IMG/VR virus record: IMGVR_UViG_3300021425_000136
Span: 1-28,161 of that record
Length of the DNA stretch: 28,161 nucleotides
Direction: 5' to 3' (one strand)
Origin: a virus
The notes below the pieces were generated by a model. That model did no database searches and was not told the origin of the DNA. It saw only the letters and a program-made list of their open reading frames with translations. Shown here one piece after another: positions 5,804 through 13,493 of this stretch. Positions within the stretch are counted from its first letter, which is position 1. The number at the start of each line of letters is the position of its first letter. Made by a program: the position numbers and the translations under genes.

Positions 5804-6132
5804 GTGGATTTTTTCAATCCGAAATCGTAAGAGAATCCATCAAAGAGATGGAACAACTGCAACAACAAATCATAGAAGAAACTTTCAAAGCTCCTATGAT
5901 GAGTAAGGAGGAAAAAAGAAATCATGTTGAATTGATGAGAACTTTTCTTGAGAAACAAAAGAACTTATATTTCCGAGTTTCTCTATCAGATGATCCAGAA
6001 GCATTAGAAATGAAACAAAGAATCCAGGATGCTGCAGAGTTTCTTGGATTTCAAGGTGATAACATTAATGAACTATTCTCCGAAATGGAGAACACCTTAG
6101 ATCGTTTAGATAAAATCGCAGAGATAGAGTAA
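5800..6132 (+). CDS. DUF1825 family protein
   Basis: A 110-residue, mostly helical acidic protein with a GTG start at 5800 overlapping the gp59 stop. The N-terminus SGFFQSEIVRESIKEMEQL and the later blocks FRVSLSDDPEA and FLGFQGDNINELFSEMENTL match the DUF1825 pattern (GFFdSEIVq..., LSDD, FG..p..lFdqM..TL). This family is known essentially from cyanobacteria and their phages and has no assigned function. Its conserved position between gp59 and gp32 suggests a link to replication or to early-late control, but that is inference. Confidence 0.8.
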   Translation: MSGFFQSEIVRESIKEMEQLQQQIIEETFKAPMMSKEEKRNHVELMRTFLEKQKNLYFRVSLSDDPEALEMKQRIQDAAEFLGFQGDNINELFSEMENTLDRLDKIAEIE

Positions 6133-6133
6133 A

Positions 6134-6403
6134 ATGACATCACACTACAAGATCACCTCTTCATATTGTTATCACGAAGGTGAAATTGTAGATATGTTTT
6201 TCATAAATGGAATTCCTTTTACATTTGATGACATTCCTGTAATAATGCAAGATGATCCATATGTTCAATGCGAAGCAAATAATAATTATTCTTACACAAC
6301 TGAAGATATGTACCGTTGGTCAAACTATTTGATTGACGAAGAGTGCCATCCACTTTTATTCGAGATGGAACTGGCAAATCCAGAGGAAATGCCACGAGAC
6401 TAG
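6134..6403 (+). CDS. Hypothetical protein upstream of gp32 (89 aa)
   Basis: An 89-residue acidic protein, Tyr-rich (e.g. NNNYSYTTEDMYRWSNYL), with a beta-like N-terminus (YHEGEIVDMFFINGIPFTF). It starts one base after the DUF1825 stop and ends just before the gp32 promoter. No family is recognised. Clean packing in the operon and normal codon use suggest a real gene. Confidence 0.65.
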   Translation: MTSHYKITSSYCYHEGEIVDMFFINGIPFTFDDIPVIMQDDPYVQCEANNNYSYTTEDMYRWSNYLIDEECHPLLFEMELANPEEMPRD

Positions 6404-6406
6404 GGC

Positions 6407-6435
6407 TTGACATCCCTTCTTGCACCTTGTAAGAT
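6407..6435 (+). promoter_or_regulatory. Sigma70 promoter of gp32
   Basis: TTGACA (6407-6412), a 17-nt spacer and TAAGAT (6430-6435) give a perfect -35 and a good -10. The predicted start near 6442 gives a leader of about 40 nt that ends with the ribosome site GGAGA (6471-6475) before ATG 6483. A dedicated early promoter fits the high demand for single-strand binding protein. Confidence 0.75.
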
Positions 6436-6482
6436 AAAGTCGTCCCAAAGGCCAAATCCCAACAAATACGGAGAATACAAAC

Positions 6483-7412
6483 ATGTCTTTTGCTGATCTT
6501 AAGAAACAGTCCCGTGCTGGTTCGTTGACTGATAAACTGATCAAGAAAGTCGAAAAACTGAATAGTGGAGAAGGTGGTGCTGATGACCGCTTCTGGAAAC
6601 CCGAAGTCGATAAGGCTGGTAACGGTTATGCAGTGATCCGATTCCTTCCTGCGCCTGAAGGATGTGAACTTCCCTGGGCACAAGTCTGGAGCCATGCGTT
6701 CCAAGGCCCTGGTGGTTGGTACATCGAGAACTCCCTGACCACGATGGGTCAGAAGGATCCTGTGTCCGAACACAACCGTGTTCTGTGGAACAGTGGTTCT
6801 GATCATGATAAGGAGACTGCTCGTAAACAGAAACGCAAACTCTCCTACTACGCCAACATCTATGTGGTGAGTGATCCTGCACACCCTGAGAACGAGGGTC
6901 GTGTGTTCCTGTACAAGTTCGGTAAGAAGATCTTTGATAAGATCACCGAAGCAATGCAACCTCAGTTTGCAGATGAAGAAGCCATCAACCCCTTTGACTT
7001 CTGGGCTGGTGCGAACTTCAAACTGAAGATTCGTAAGGTTGAAGGTTACTGGAACTATGACAAGTCTGAGTTCGATCGTGTCGAACCTCTGATGGATGAT
7101 GATGATAAACTGGAGAAGATCTATAACAACCTGAACGATCTCAATGAGTTCAGTGACGCTAAGAACTTCAAGACCTATGAGGAACTGAAGAAGCGCCTAG
7201 ACTATGTTCTGGGGGTCCGTGGCACGCCTAAGACTCAAGACCCTGAACTGGTCGCTGAAGAGGAACAATGGGAGGCCGAACGTCGTGGAGAGTCCACTCC
7301 TCAGCGTTCTACTCCTTCTTATGAAGCACCCAAACCGGTTTCTCGTGTTGAGGAAGATGATGAAGATGCAGATGATGCGCTGAGTTACTTCCAACGACTC
7401 GCCGAGTCCTGA
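6483..7412 (+). CDS. 32: Single-stranded DNA binding protein gp32
   Basis: A 309-residue protein with the gp32 plan: a basic N-terminal cooperativity region (MSFADLKKQSRAGSLTDKLIKKVEKL), an OB-fold core with blocks YAVIRFLPAP (50-59), WSHAFQGPGGWYIENS, YYANIYVVSDPAHPENEGRVFLYKFGKKIF and DFWAGANFKLKIRKVEGYWNYD, and an acidic C-terminal tail (VEEDDEDADDALSYF) for partner contacts. It coats ssDNA and coordinates replication, recombination and repair. The T4 zinc site (one His, three Cys) is not kept: only one Cys is present in the whole protein. A strong promoter, GGAGA ribosome site and UUCG terminator make it a separate, highly expressed unit. Confidence 0.93.
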   Translation: MSFADLKKQSRAGSLTDKLIKKVEKLNSGEGGADDRFWKPEVDKAGNGYAVIRFLPAPEGCELPWAQVWSHAFQGPGGWYIENSLTTMGQKDPVSEHNRVLWNSGSDHDKETARKQKRKLSYYANIYVVSDPAHPENEGRVFLYKFGKKIFDKITEAMQPQFADEEAINPFDFWAGANFKLKIRKVEGYWNYDKSEFDRVEPLMDDDDKLEKIYNNLNDLNEFSDAKNFKTYEELKKRLDYVLGVRGTPKTQDPELVAEEEQWEAERRGESTPQRSTPSYEAPKPVSRVEEDDEDADDALSYFQRLAES

Positions 7413-7420
7413 TTTATTGG

Positions 7421-7448
7421 TCCCCTACTTCGGTAGGGGATTTTTTTT
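7421..7448 (+). terminator. UUCG-loop terminator after gp32
   Basis: TCCCCTAC (7421-7428) pairs with GTAGGGGA (7433-7440) around an exceptionally stable UUCG tetraloop, then eight T (7441-7448). It terminates gp32. The convergent minus-strand gene ends inside the same hairpin. Confidence 0.95.
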
Positions 7449-8669
7449 ATCTAGATAAGTTTTCCAAACATTTGATAGTTCTGGAAAAGTTTTGATAGTA
7501 TTCTCATTTCGTATGGTATCAAGATGAATCATCTGTTTAACAAAATCTGGTATCAGGTGATCATCTTCAGCAAGATCAATGTATTTGATTAATGATTCAA
7601 AAGAAGAAATCATATCATTAGAAGCTTTATTTGGAATCAAAAATTCGTTAATATGATTTTCTATATTTTTCTTTGCTCTTCTTTTAGTTTCTTTATCAAG
7701 AATCCAAACAGAAAGATTTTGTGGTCCATGAAGAAAATTTAAATAGAATTTATTAATGTCAGACATCAATCCCTCTTTGTATAAGGTTTGGTGTAAAGTT
7801 ACAACATCAAATATGTTTAGTGCTTGAACGGTACAATCAAACCTTAACTGATGGGTTTTAGTTCTATTGACAAAGACTTCATTAAATTGCCTTACATTTG
7901 ATACGAAGGTTTCCCATTTAAATCCATTTCGTATCAACTCTCCTCGTTTGCCAACACCATCTACACTAGTGCATACAAATACATTTTGAAATTTATCCCA
8001 AATATCAAAGATGTGGTGTTTTTTATATTTTAATACACTGAAGTTTGTACTATAGTTTAAATAGAAATCGTCCTTTTTATGCCTTCCCAGTTTCATTAAC
8101 ATGATAATCATCATGTAATGTTCTTCCGTTATCAGAGGTTCTCCACCAGAAAAATAAAGATGATTTACTTTTTCTACATGTGGTTTGATACGATCAAAAT
8201 TTATTTTTGCAAAATTATTATGAATCGAAAGTTTACCATTCGTTTCAAATTCTATACTTGAACTGGAAGAAGGACAACAAGTTCTGCACTTGAAATTGCA
8301 TTTATTTCCAAACTTAACATCCCAATGAATAAATCCCAGTTCGTTCACTGAGTAGTCTTCATTGGTATTGTAGATATAATTTGATCCGTGCTCAAACAAA
8401 CTGTCATTGAAAATTTGTCTCAATGATTGTTGACCAGATAACTCTTTTTGATAACAAGTTATACAAGAATTTACTGGTCTTTTTTCGACCATATTTTTTC
8501 TTATTTCTTTGATCTTATCATTGTTCCAAAGTTCTTCAATATTTTCTTGAAGGACATTTCCAATAACTTCTGTTGATGCACAACACGGTTGCACGTTGCC
8601 ATTTTGATTAATGTTTAGACTTAACCAAGGAGCTACACAAAAAACTTTACTGTTTGGATCAATTTTCAT
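7425..8669 (-). CDS. Radical SAM protein with SPASM/twitch-like Cys cluster
   Basis: A 414-residue enzyme. The canonical radical SAM motif CNFKCRTC (CX3CX2C; C124, C128, C131) is followed by LYFSGGEPL (171-179, the SAM-binding GGEP motif). A second Cys set lies at the N-terminus: FCVAPWL (C11), NVQPCCAS (C29, C30) and NSCITCYQ (C69, C72), as in twitch/SPASM-type proteins that hold an auxiliary iron-sulfur cluster. Such proteins modify peptides or make small metabolites, and the substrate here is unknown. It lies leftward at the end of the gp4-gp48-gp53 unit, 20 nt after gp53. Similar genes occur in cyanomyoviruses. Its stop codon lies within the gp32 terminator. Confidence 0.85.
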   Translation of the reverse strand: MKIDPNSKVFCVAPWLSLNINQNGNVQPCCASTEVIGNVLQENIEELWNNDKIKEIRKNMVEKRPVNSCITCYQKELSGQQSLRQIFNDSLFEHGSNYIYNTNEDYSVNELGFIHWDVKFGNKCNFKCRTCCPSSSSSIEFETNGKLSIHNNFAKINFDRIKPHVEKVNHLYFSGGEPLITEEHYMMIIMLMKLGRHKKDDFYLNYSTNFSVLKYKKHHIFDIWDKFQNVFVCTSVDGVGKRGELIRNGFKWETFVSNVRQFNEVFVNRTKTHQLRFDCTVQALNIFDVVTLHQTLYKEGLMSDINKFYLNFLHGPQNLSVWILDKETKRRAKKNIENHINEFLIPNKASNDMISSFESLIKYIDLAEDDHLIPDFVKQMIHLDTIRNENTIKTFPELSNVWKTYLDKKNPLPK

Positions 8670-8686
8670 AATATATTCAAGTAATT

Positions 8687-8694
8687 TACTTATA
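8687..8694 (-). promoter_or_regulatory. Candidate late octamer before the radical SAM gene
   Basis: On the minus strand this reads TATAAGTA, one mismatch from the T4 late octamer TATAAATA, overlapping the gp53 stop and 17 nt before the radical SAM start. It could give the gene its own late promoter. Weak evidence. Confidence 0.3.
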
Positions 8695-11029
8695 CACCAC
8701 TCAATGCGGGATTATATGTTGACTTTAAGGTATCCGATACGTAGTATTTCGATTGTGGATCATACTTCATAATATTTCTAAGATCATCAATAACTAATGG
8801 CAAATACTCAGGTCTCAAAAGCAATATTTTTCTCTTTTCGTCATTTAGTTTACTTTCATAATCATAGTTTGTAACTGGGAAAGAACTTGCAGAACCACTT
8901 ACTCTAATTATGGAAGAAGAACCTGGATCGAAGTACTGCAATTCTTCTGTAATTTTCTCTTGCCAGTCAGTACCATTCCATTTCCACGTTTTGTTATTTT
9001 GGAGATGAAGGTCACCAATTTCCACATTAACAATATCGTCTGGTTCACTAACAATTCTAAAGTATGGAGAATTTACATAATTAGATCCACCATTAGTAAC
9101 CACAATGCTGGAGATTCCAGTATTTGAGTTCATCTGTACAGTGAATGAGGCAGTCTTAGAAATTGGAGCAGCGTCTATCGTTATCGTTGGAGCAACGGTG
9201 TATCCAAATCCAGCATTCGTTATTGTTATTGATGTGACTATTCCAGATACATTTATGAAACTTTCTCCCGTTGCAGTTACTGCTGGATATGGAGAAGAGA
9301 AAATAATTGTTGGACTTACTGTATAACCGATTCCAGAGTTGATAACAGTTACTGTAGATACACCACTATTCGTGACAGTAGATGAAGCTTCTGCTACTGA
9401 ATCCAATCTGTATTGGAATAATTTATCTGTATTTCCACCTATACTTCCAGCAACTAAAACCTCTTTTCTATCCGATTTGACGTATACATCTACAGGATCT
9501 GCTATTTTGTCCCCAATATAGTAATTTGTAATATAACTTCCACTAGAAAGATCCCATGGAGTTGATAAATCAAATTCTAAAACTGACTGCAATGTAGAAC
9601 CAACTGCAAATAGTTTGGAACCATCTTCAAAGAAAGTAAATCCAGCTACTTCATCTTCTCCACTAAGTCCAGTTATGTTTAGATTTCCAGATGAAGCTCC
9701 AATGCTTGAAAGATCCCATGCTGTCGATAGATTATATTGATGAACGGTATCAGCACCAGAGATATTTAATATGTAAACAACCGTCCCATCGGACTTTAAT
9801 CTAACTGCCCCTGGTTCTGGAATAGGAAGTGATTGAGATACCGTTGCAGTAGATATATCCCAGTTAGTTGAAAGTGTATACTTAACTAGACTATAAACAC
9901 CACTTAATCCACCACAGACAAACATATATTGTCCATCTGCACTGAAATCAATTCCTGTTGTGTAACTAAAATTCGTACTTACATCGAGACCATTTACAAA
10001 AGAAAGAGTAGTTACGTTCCATGGAGTAGACAAATCATATTCATTAATTAAGGTTGAACCAAATAAACTTGAAGAATATACTTTACTTCCATCTGACTTT
10101 ACATACGCACCTTCTACAGAACTCCCTATAGTTGTGCCTCCAATGGAAACATATGTTCCAGAAGCAAATACAATCGGTGGGAAAGAAAACTGTATTGTTG
10201 GAGAAGTTAATCCATAACCAACTCCAGACTCTAAATCTACAATTGATGTTACTTGACCACTTTCATCAATTACACACGATGCTGCGGCACTGACAGAAGT
10301 TGGAGGACTACTAAAGGTGACATTTGGTGCCTCGTTATATCCTACGCCACCATCTAAGTTTACTATAGTTGTTACATAGTAGTTGTTTATTACGCATTCG
10401 GAAGTCGCATCTGATGTTGCAGGCGGAGCGGAAAGATATACAGTTGGTGTTGTATTATATCCTTGACCACTGTTTTCAATGTAGGCACCAACAATAGTTC
10501 CACCTGTTCCAACTAATGGGAGTAGACTTGCTCCAATTCCTGCTGATGTAATTGCTGGGAAAGTGATTCCAGGAGGAACTGAGGTTATTGTTTGATACTC
10601 TGGTGCTTTATAAAAAGACTCATCAACTATTAGGTTTCCTGGTAGTACTAATCTTTTGTAAGAATCATAAACAGCGATTGTTTCGTAGTGATGTATTCCA
10701 GTATATGCTTGGTCTCCATATTTGTCTTCTAAAAATTTACCAAGAGAATTTTCATCTAAAGGCCATTGAGAATTTAAATCTATAATATTATTCGTTATTA
10801 AAATTACCCAATCTAGTTCCGCATCTTCATAAAATCTTTCTGCAATTTGTTCTGGTCTTTCGTTTCCAGTGATGGAATAATAATTAAATGCAGAGACTAC
10901 AGAAACTACGTCGTCTCTAATCTTTGCTCTTTTGAATAGATTTTTAACAATAGTAACCTCATCATTGGACAATTCATTTTTTGTCCTGTTGTTAATTTCA
11001 ATATTTGGTAATTCGTTGAAGTATCCCAT
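8690..11029 (-). CDS. 53: Baseplate wedge protein gp53 with large inserted repeat/propeller region
   Basis: A 779-residue protein, about four times T4 gp53 (196 aa). The gp53 core is visible at both ends: ERPEQIAERFYEDAELDWVI (57-76; T4 has a similar PEELANAIYGNPQLYWVL) and YESKLNDEKRKILLLRPEYL (724-743) leading to IDDLRNIMKY. Between them lie GxGY modules (about 183-285 and 560-662, e.g. INSGIGYTVSPTIIF) and a five-blade beta-propeller-like array (about 308-545) with repeats of SDG...V...Y.LST.WD.S. gp53 joins baseplate wedges into the hexagonal plate. The insert would decorate the plate and could bind host surface or other fibres (inference). It belongs to the leftward late unit, one base after gp48. 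Confidence 0.85.
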   Translation of the reverse strand: MGYFNELPNIEINNRTKNELSNDEVTIVKNLFKRAKIRDDVVSVVSAFNYYSITGNERPEQIAERFYEDAELDWVILITNNIIDLNSQWPLDENSLGKFLEDKYGDQAYTGIHHYETIAVYDSYKRLVLPGNLIVDESFYKAPEYQTITSVPPGITFPAITSAGIGASLLPLVGTGGTIVGAYIENSGQGYNTTPTVYLSAPPATSDATSECVINNYYVTTIVNLDGGVGYNEAPNVTFSSPPTSVSAAASCVIDESGQVTSIVDLESGVGYGLTSPTIQFSFPPIVFASGTYVSIGGTTIGSSVEGAYVKSDGSKVYSSSLFGSTLINEYDLSTPWNVTTLSFVNGLDVSTNFSYTTGIDFSADGQYMFVCGGLSGVYSLVKYTLSTNWDISTATVSQSLPIPEPGAVRLKSDGTVVYILNISGADTVHQYNLSTAWDLSSIGASSGNLNITGLSGEDEVAGFTFFEDGSKLFAVGSTLQSVLEFDLSTPWDLSSGSYITNYYIGDKIADPVDVYVKSDRKEVLVAGSIGGNTDKLFQYRLDSVAEASSTVTNSGVSTVTVINSGIGYTVSPTIIFSSPYPAVTATGESFINVSGIVTSITITNAGFGYTVAPTITIDAAPISKTASFTVQMNSNTGISSIVVTNGGSNYVNSPYFRIVSEPDDIVNVEIGDLHLQNNKTWKWNGTDWQEKITEELQYFDPGSSSIIRVSGSASSFPVTNYDYESKLNDEKRKILLLRPEYLPLVIDDLRNIMKYDPQSKYYVSDTLKSTYNPALSGV

Positions 11030-11030
11030 T

Positions 11031-12497
11031 TTAGTAACCTATTGATGTGTCGGAAACTGCGCTTAGATCATTTCTACCAGCTGCAACTGAAGACTGATAA
11101 TCTTGATCGTAGATTGGTTCCAATTCACAAAAACTTAGTTTCATTGTTGTAGCAATTGGCTGACCTTTTTCATAAGCTGCCCAAATACCATTTGGTGTAT
11201 AATTACAAGCAAAGTCTTTTAGTGCACATGTCTTAAATCTATTTACACCTTCAATGAGTTGTGTTTTTTCCGTCATATACTCTAATTTGAAAACATTTGG
11301 TGTTCCCAGGAAGAATGATGATGCACCAGACTTTCCTTTTCTCTTTTTCGCTGCCATTCCTTGTTTAAAGAATCTTATAATTCTTCTGATTTCTCTTGCT
11401 TCTTTCTCACTTCTAGCAGTAAGTTGATAATCAAATTCAAAAGTCCTTAAAGTAACTCCATTAAACAATAACTCTGTATTAGAGTTTGGAATAATGCCTG
11501 CACCTCGAGCAAGAATAGACTCAGCTTCAACACCATATCCACCCATTTTTAAAAGTTTTGAAGCAAATGATGGACCAGCTAATAGAGCCAATTCTTGCGA
11601 TATTGCTCCGGTTGTTATTAACTTAGTTAGGTTATATGTAACCACACCAGCTCCAGCATTACCAACAAGAGCACCTAGGGCAGCGGCAATACTAGTACCA
11701 GCCATATCGTTCAGGGTTGATGCTGTTGCTGCTGCAGAAAGAGCATTCATACTGTCTGCTTGCCAATCTACGCTGTTTTTATCAGCAACTGTTTTTGGCA
11801 TAGGAAGAAATACCATACCAATTTTTTGTTTTGCAGAAAAATCAGATTCTCTTGGTATTCCTCCCGACAAAATCTTTCTAGGATCACCGAAAACTGCTCC
11901 GGCTCTTGGTGGTTTATATCTATATTGAGTTATTTGAAATGTGTCCTGTCTCAATACGTTCAAATCTAATGGATACGACATTGGTGTTGCAAATATTGTT
12001 GTAGCATTATCTACACCAAATGCATCTCCATTGACAGCAAGGGCCTTTGCTTCATCTTCTAGATTTCCGATTACACTTAAAACGTTTGCAATACCACCAA
12101 AAGGTCCATTATTTACACCACCAGTACCTCTTCCTTGACCGTTATTTGATGACGTTGGATTGCTATTGGGAGTTGAAGATGTTTCTCCAGCTGGACTATT
12201 ATTCTTTACCCATGGGGGAAGCACGGCATTCTTTGCATTTCCGCCGATAGAAGTGTGAGATTTTTTTACAAACTCTATAGTATTTGAGTGAACAATCTCA
12301 AGAGTTTGAGGATTAATATTCAGAGAATTTCCTGCAGGAGTCCAATTACCATCTTTGTAAATTGGTAAAGTAGTTGCAGAAGCATTAGTGTCGATGATAA
12401 TTACTTCCCCAGTTGTTGGATCATACTTGAGATCATAGTTGACCCCATTATGAGTTAAGACATATTCATTTGACTTGTTTATTTTTTGAAGTGCCAC
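11031..12497 (-). CDS. 48: Baseplate tail tube cap gp48
   Basis: A 488-residue protein. The C-terminal half has the gp48 pattern: NTELLFNGVTLRTFEFDYQL, then ARSEKEAREIRRIIRFFKQG, then FKLEYMT and FKTCALKDFACNYTPNGIW, a tube-like fold that caps the baseplate hub and starts the tail tube. The N-terminal ~130 residues are extra relative to T4 gp48 (364 aa) and include a short YDLKYDPTTGEVIIID domain and a Ser/Asn/Gly linker. An Ala/Gly-rich hydrophobic patch follows mid-protein. It is adjacent to gp53, and both are baseplate proteins. The start ATG abuts the stop of the upstream 175-aa gene. Confidence 0.82.
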   Translation of the reverse strand: MALQKINKSNEYVLTHNGVNYDLKYDPTTGEVIIIDTNASATTLPIYKDGNWTPAGNSLNINPQTLEIVHSNTIEFVKKSHTSIGGNAKNAVLPPWVKNNSPAGETSSTPNSNPTSSNNGQGRGTGGVNNGPFGGIANVLSVIGNLEDEAKALAVNGDAFGVDNATTIFATPMSYPLDLNVLRQDTFQITQYRYKPPRAGAVFGDPRKILSGGIPRESDFSAKQKIGMVFLPMPKTVADKNSVDWQADSMNALSAAATASTLNDMAGTSIAAALGALVGNAGAGVVTYNLTKLITTGAISQELALLAGPSFASKLLKMGGYGVEAESILARGAGIIPNSNTELLFNGVTLRTFEFDYQLTARSEKEAREIRRIIRFFKQGMAAKKRKGKSGASSFFLGTPNVFKLEYMTEKTQLIEGVNRFKTCALKDFACNYTPNGIWAAYEKGQPIATTMKLSFCELEPIYDQDYQSSVAAGRNDLSAVSDTSIGY

Positions 12498-13025
12498 TTA
12501 AGATTTGCTCCAGGCTTTATGATTTGGATAAGGTTGTCCTCTGGAATCAACAAATTTTTCAGTAGGCAATAATGCAACGGAGGGCCAATCTTTTTCTGGA
12601 ACTCTTAAGAATCCTCCACTAACTCCAGAAAAGAAATAACGATGTATAGTATTGCGAGGTATACCTATGGTACTGCCATTATTTATTAGTCCTTTTGCAA
12701 CTCCTTCTCTTATCTTTCTATTGAGATAGTGTAAATTCGTACCAATGAAGTATCCAGCGTTGTAATTTACTTCAGTAATATAAGTCAACGGTTGTGTATC
12801 ATAGAATGGAAGTCCAGGAGTTTGTGCTCCATAAATGAAGAAATATAATTTACCAACTTCTATTCCACCCGTATCTATTTCATTAATATTGAATTGTTCA
12901 AGTTCACCAAGATACTGTCTAAGTTCTCCAGTATAAGTGTCACTCTTGACATTCTTTCCTTTAAATTTTTTGATTAGATCGTATCCGAAACCTTCTCCAG
13001 GTTGGAATATGCCGTCGAAACTCAT
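12498..13025 (-). CDS. Conserved structural-block hypothetical protein (175 aa)
   Basis: A 175-residue protein with a central VGKLYFFIYGAQ segment, then LPFYDTQPLTYI, then NAGYFIGTNLHYLNRKIR and, near the C-terminus, FLRVPEKDWPSVALLPTEKF. The succession of an aromatic strand, Y-D-x-x-P-L, G-x-N-x-H-Y-L and L-P-x-E-x-F seems familiar from other T4-like marine phages, where it is unassigned. ATG 13025 overlaps the gp4 stop (ATGA), so it is translationally coupled to gp4. It may be a virion or head-tail assembly component. The function is unknown. Confidence 0.75.
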   Translation of the reverse strand: MSFDGIFQPGEGFGYDLIKKFKGKNVKSDTYTGELRQYLGELEQFNINEIDTGGIEVGKLYFFIYGAQTPGLPFYDTQPLTYITEVNYNAGYFIGTNLHYLNRKIREGVAKGLINNGSTIGIPRNTIHRYFFSGVSGGFLRVPEKDWPSVALLPTEKFVDSRGQPYPNHKAWSKS

Positions 13026-13465
13026 ATTCCTAGATCCTCCTCGGTCATTATTTTAAATTCATAGTTACGATCATCACAATATTCTTTTGCAGCTTCCCAC
13101 TTCGCTTGATTGACTACCCAAGTTTGAACTTTATGCGCCCATGCTTTTGTTCTTTTTTTGGGATTCTGTTCAGGCATTACCACCTGATTTTTTGGTTTGA
13201 TTTCGATGACCATTACCCTAGTTTTACCAGTTTTATCTTTATATTTTACAAAGAAGTCTGGGAAATATCGATGGTACCTATTATCAAGAGGCGAACGATA
13301 AGGAATCCAAAACTCTTCAGATTGCCATTGGTTTACGTTTTCATTTAAATCACAGTATCTCATAAACTTTCGTTCCCAAAGAGAACGATAGATGATATTA
13401 GTCGGGTCACCCTTATATTTTTTAGGATTTTCTGGTTTGTATTTTCCTTTATAACTCATATACAT
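13022..13465 (-). CDS. 4: Head completion protein gp4 (nuclease-like)
   Basis: A 147-residue protein matching T4 gp4 (150 aa). Blocks are KPENPKKYKGDPTNIIYRSLW (10-30; T4 has KYRGDPTKITYRSNW), QSEEFWIPY (49-57), HRYFPDFFVKYKD and VMVIEIKPK, then VNQAKWEAAKEYCDDRNYEF. The D...E-x-K arrangement (PDFFVKY, then IEIKPK) is that of a PD-(D/E)XK nuclease. In T4 gp4 is needed to finish heads before tail joining. ATG 13465 has an AAGGA ribosome site 8 nt upstream (minus strand), better placed than the in-frame ATG at 13459. It is the first gene of the leftward late unit, behind a perfect late octamer. Confidence 0.92.
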   Translation of the reverse strand: MYMSYKGKYKPENPKKYKGDPTNIIYRSLWERKFMRYCDLNENVNQWQSEEFWIPYRSPLDNRYHRYFPDFFVKYKDKTGKTRVMVIEIKPKNQVVMPEQNPKKRTKAWAHKVQTWVVNQAKWEAAKEYCDDRNYEFKIMTEEDLGI

Positions 13466-13484
13466 AGTATAGATCCTTAAGAAA

Positions 13485-13492
13485 TATTTATA
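13485..13492 (-). promoter_or_regulatory. Perfect T4-type late promoter octamer for the leftward unit
   Basis: The minus strand reads TATAAATA, identical to the T4 late promoter -10 element, 20 nt before gp4. The predicted start falls about 14 nt before ATG 13465. It fits the presence of gp33 in the window. No equally good octamer is seen for the divergent gp54-like gene. Confidence 0.7.
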
Positions 13493-13493
13493 G

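Noticed and set aside
6219-6959. Long minus-strand frame (246 codons) across gp32 and the gene before it
   Set aside because: It is antisense to gp32, crosses the gp32 promoter and upstream gene, has no ribosome site or family resemblance, and its length is explained by gp32 codon bias.
11494-11928. Plus-strand frame of 144 codons inside gp48
   Set aside because: It is Ala/Pro-rich only because it mirrors the Ala/Gly-rich part of gp48. No start signal or known motif.
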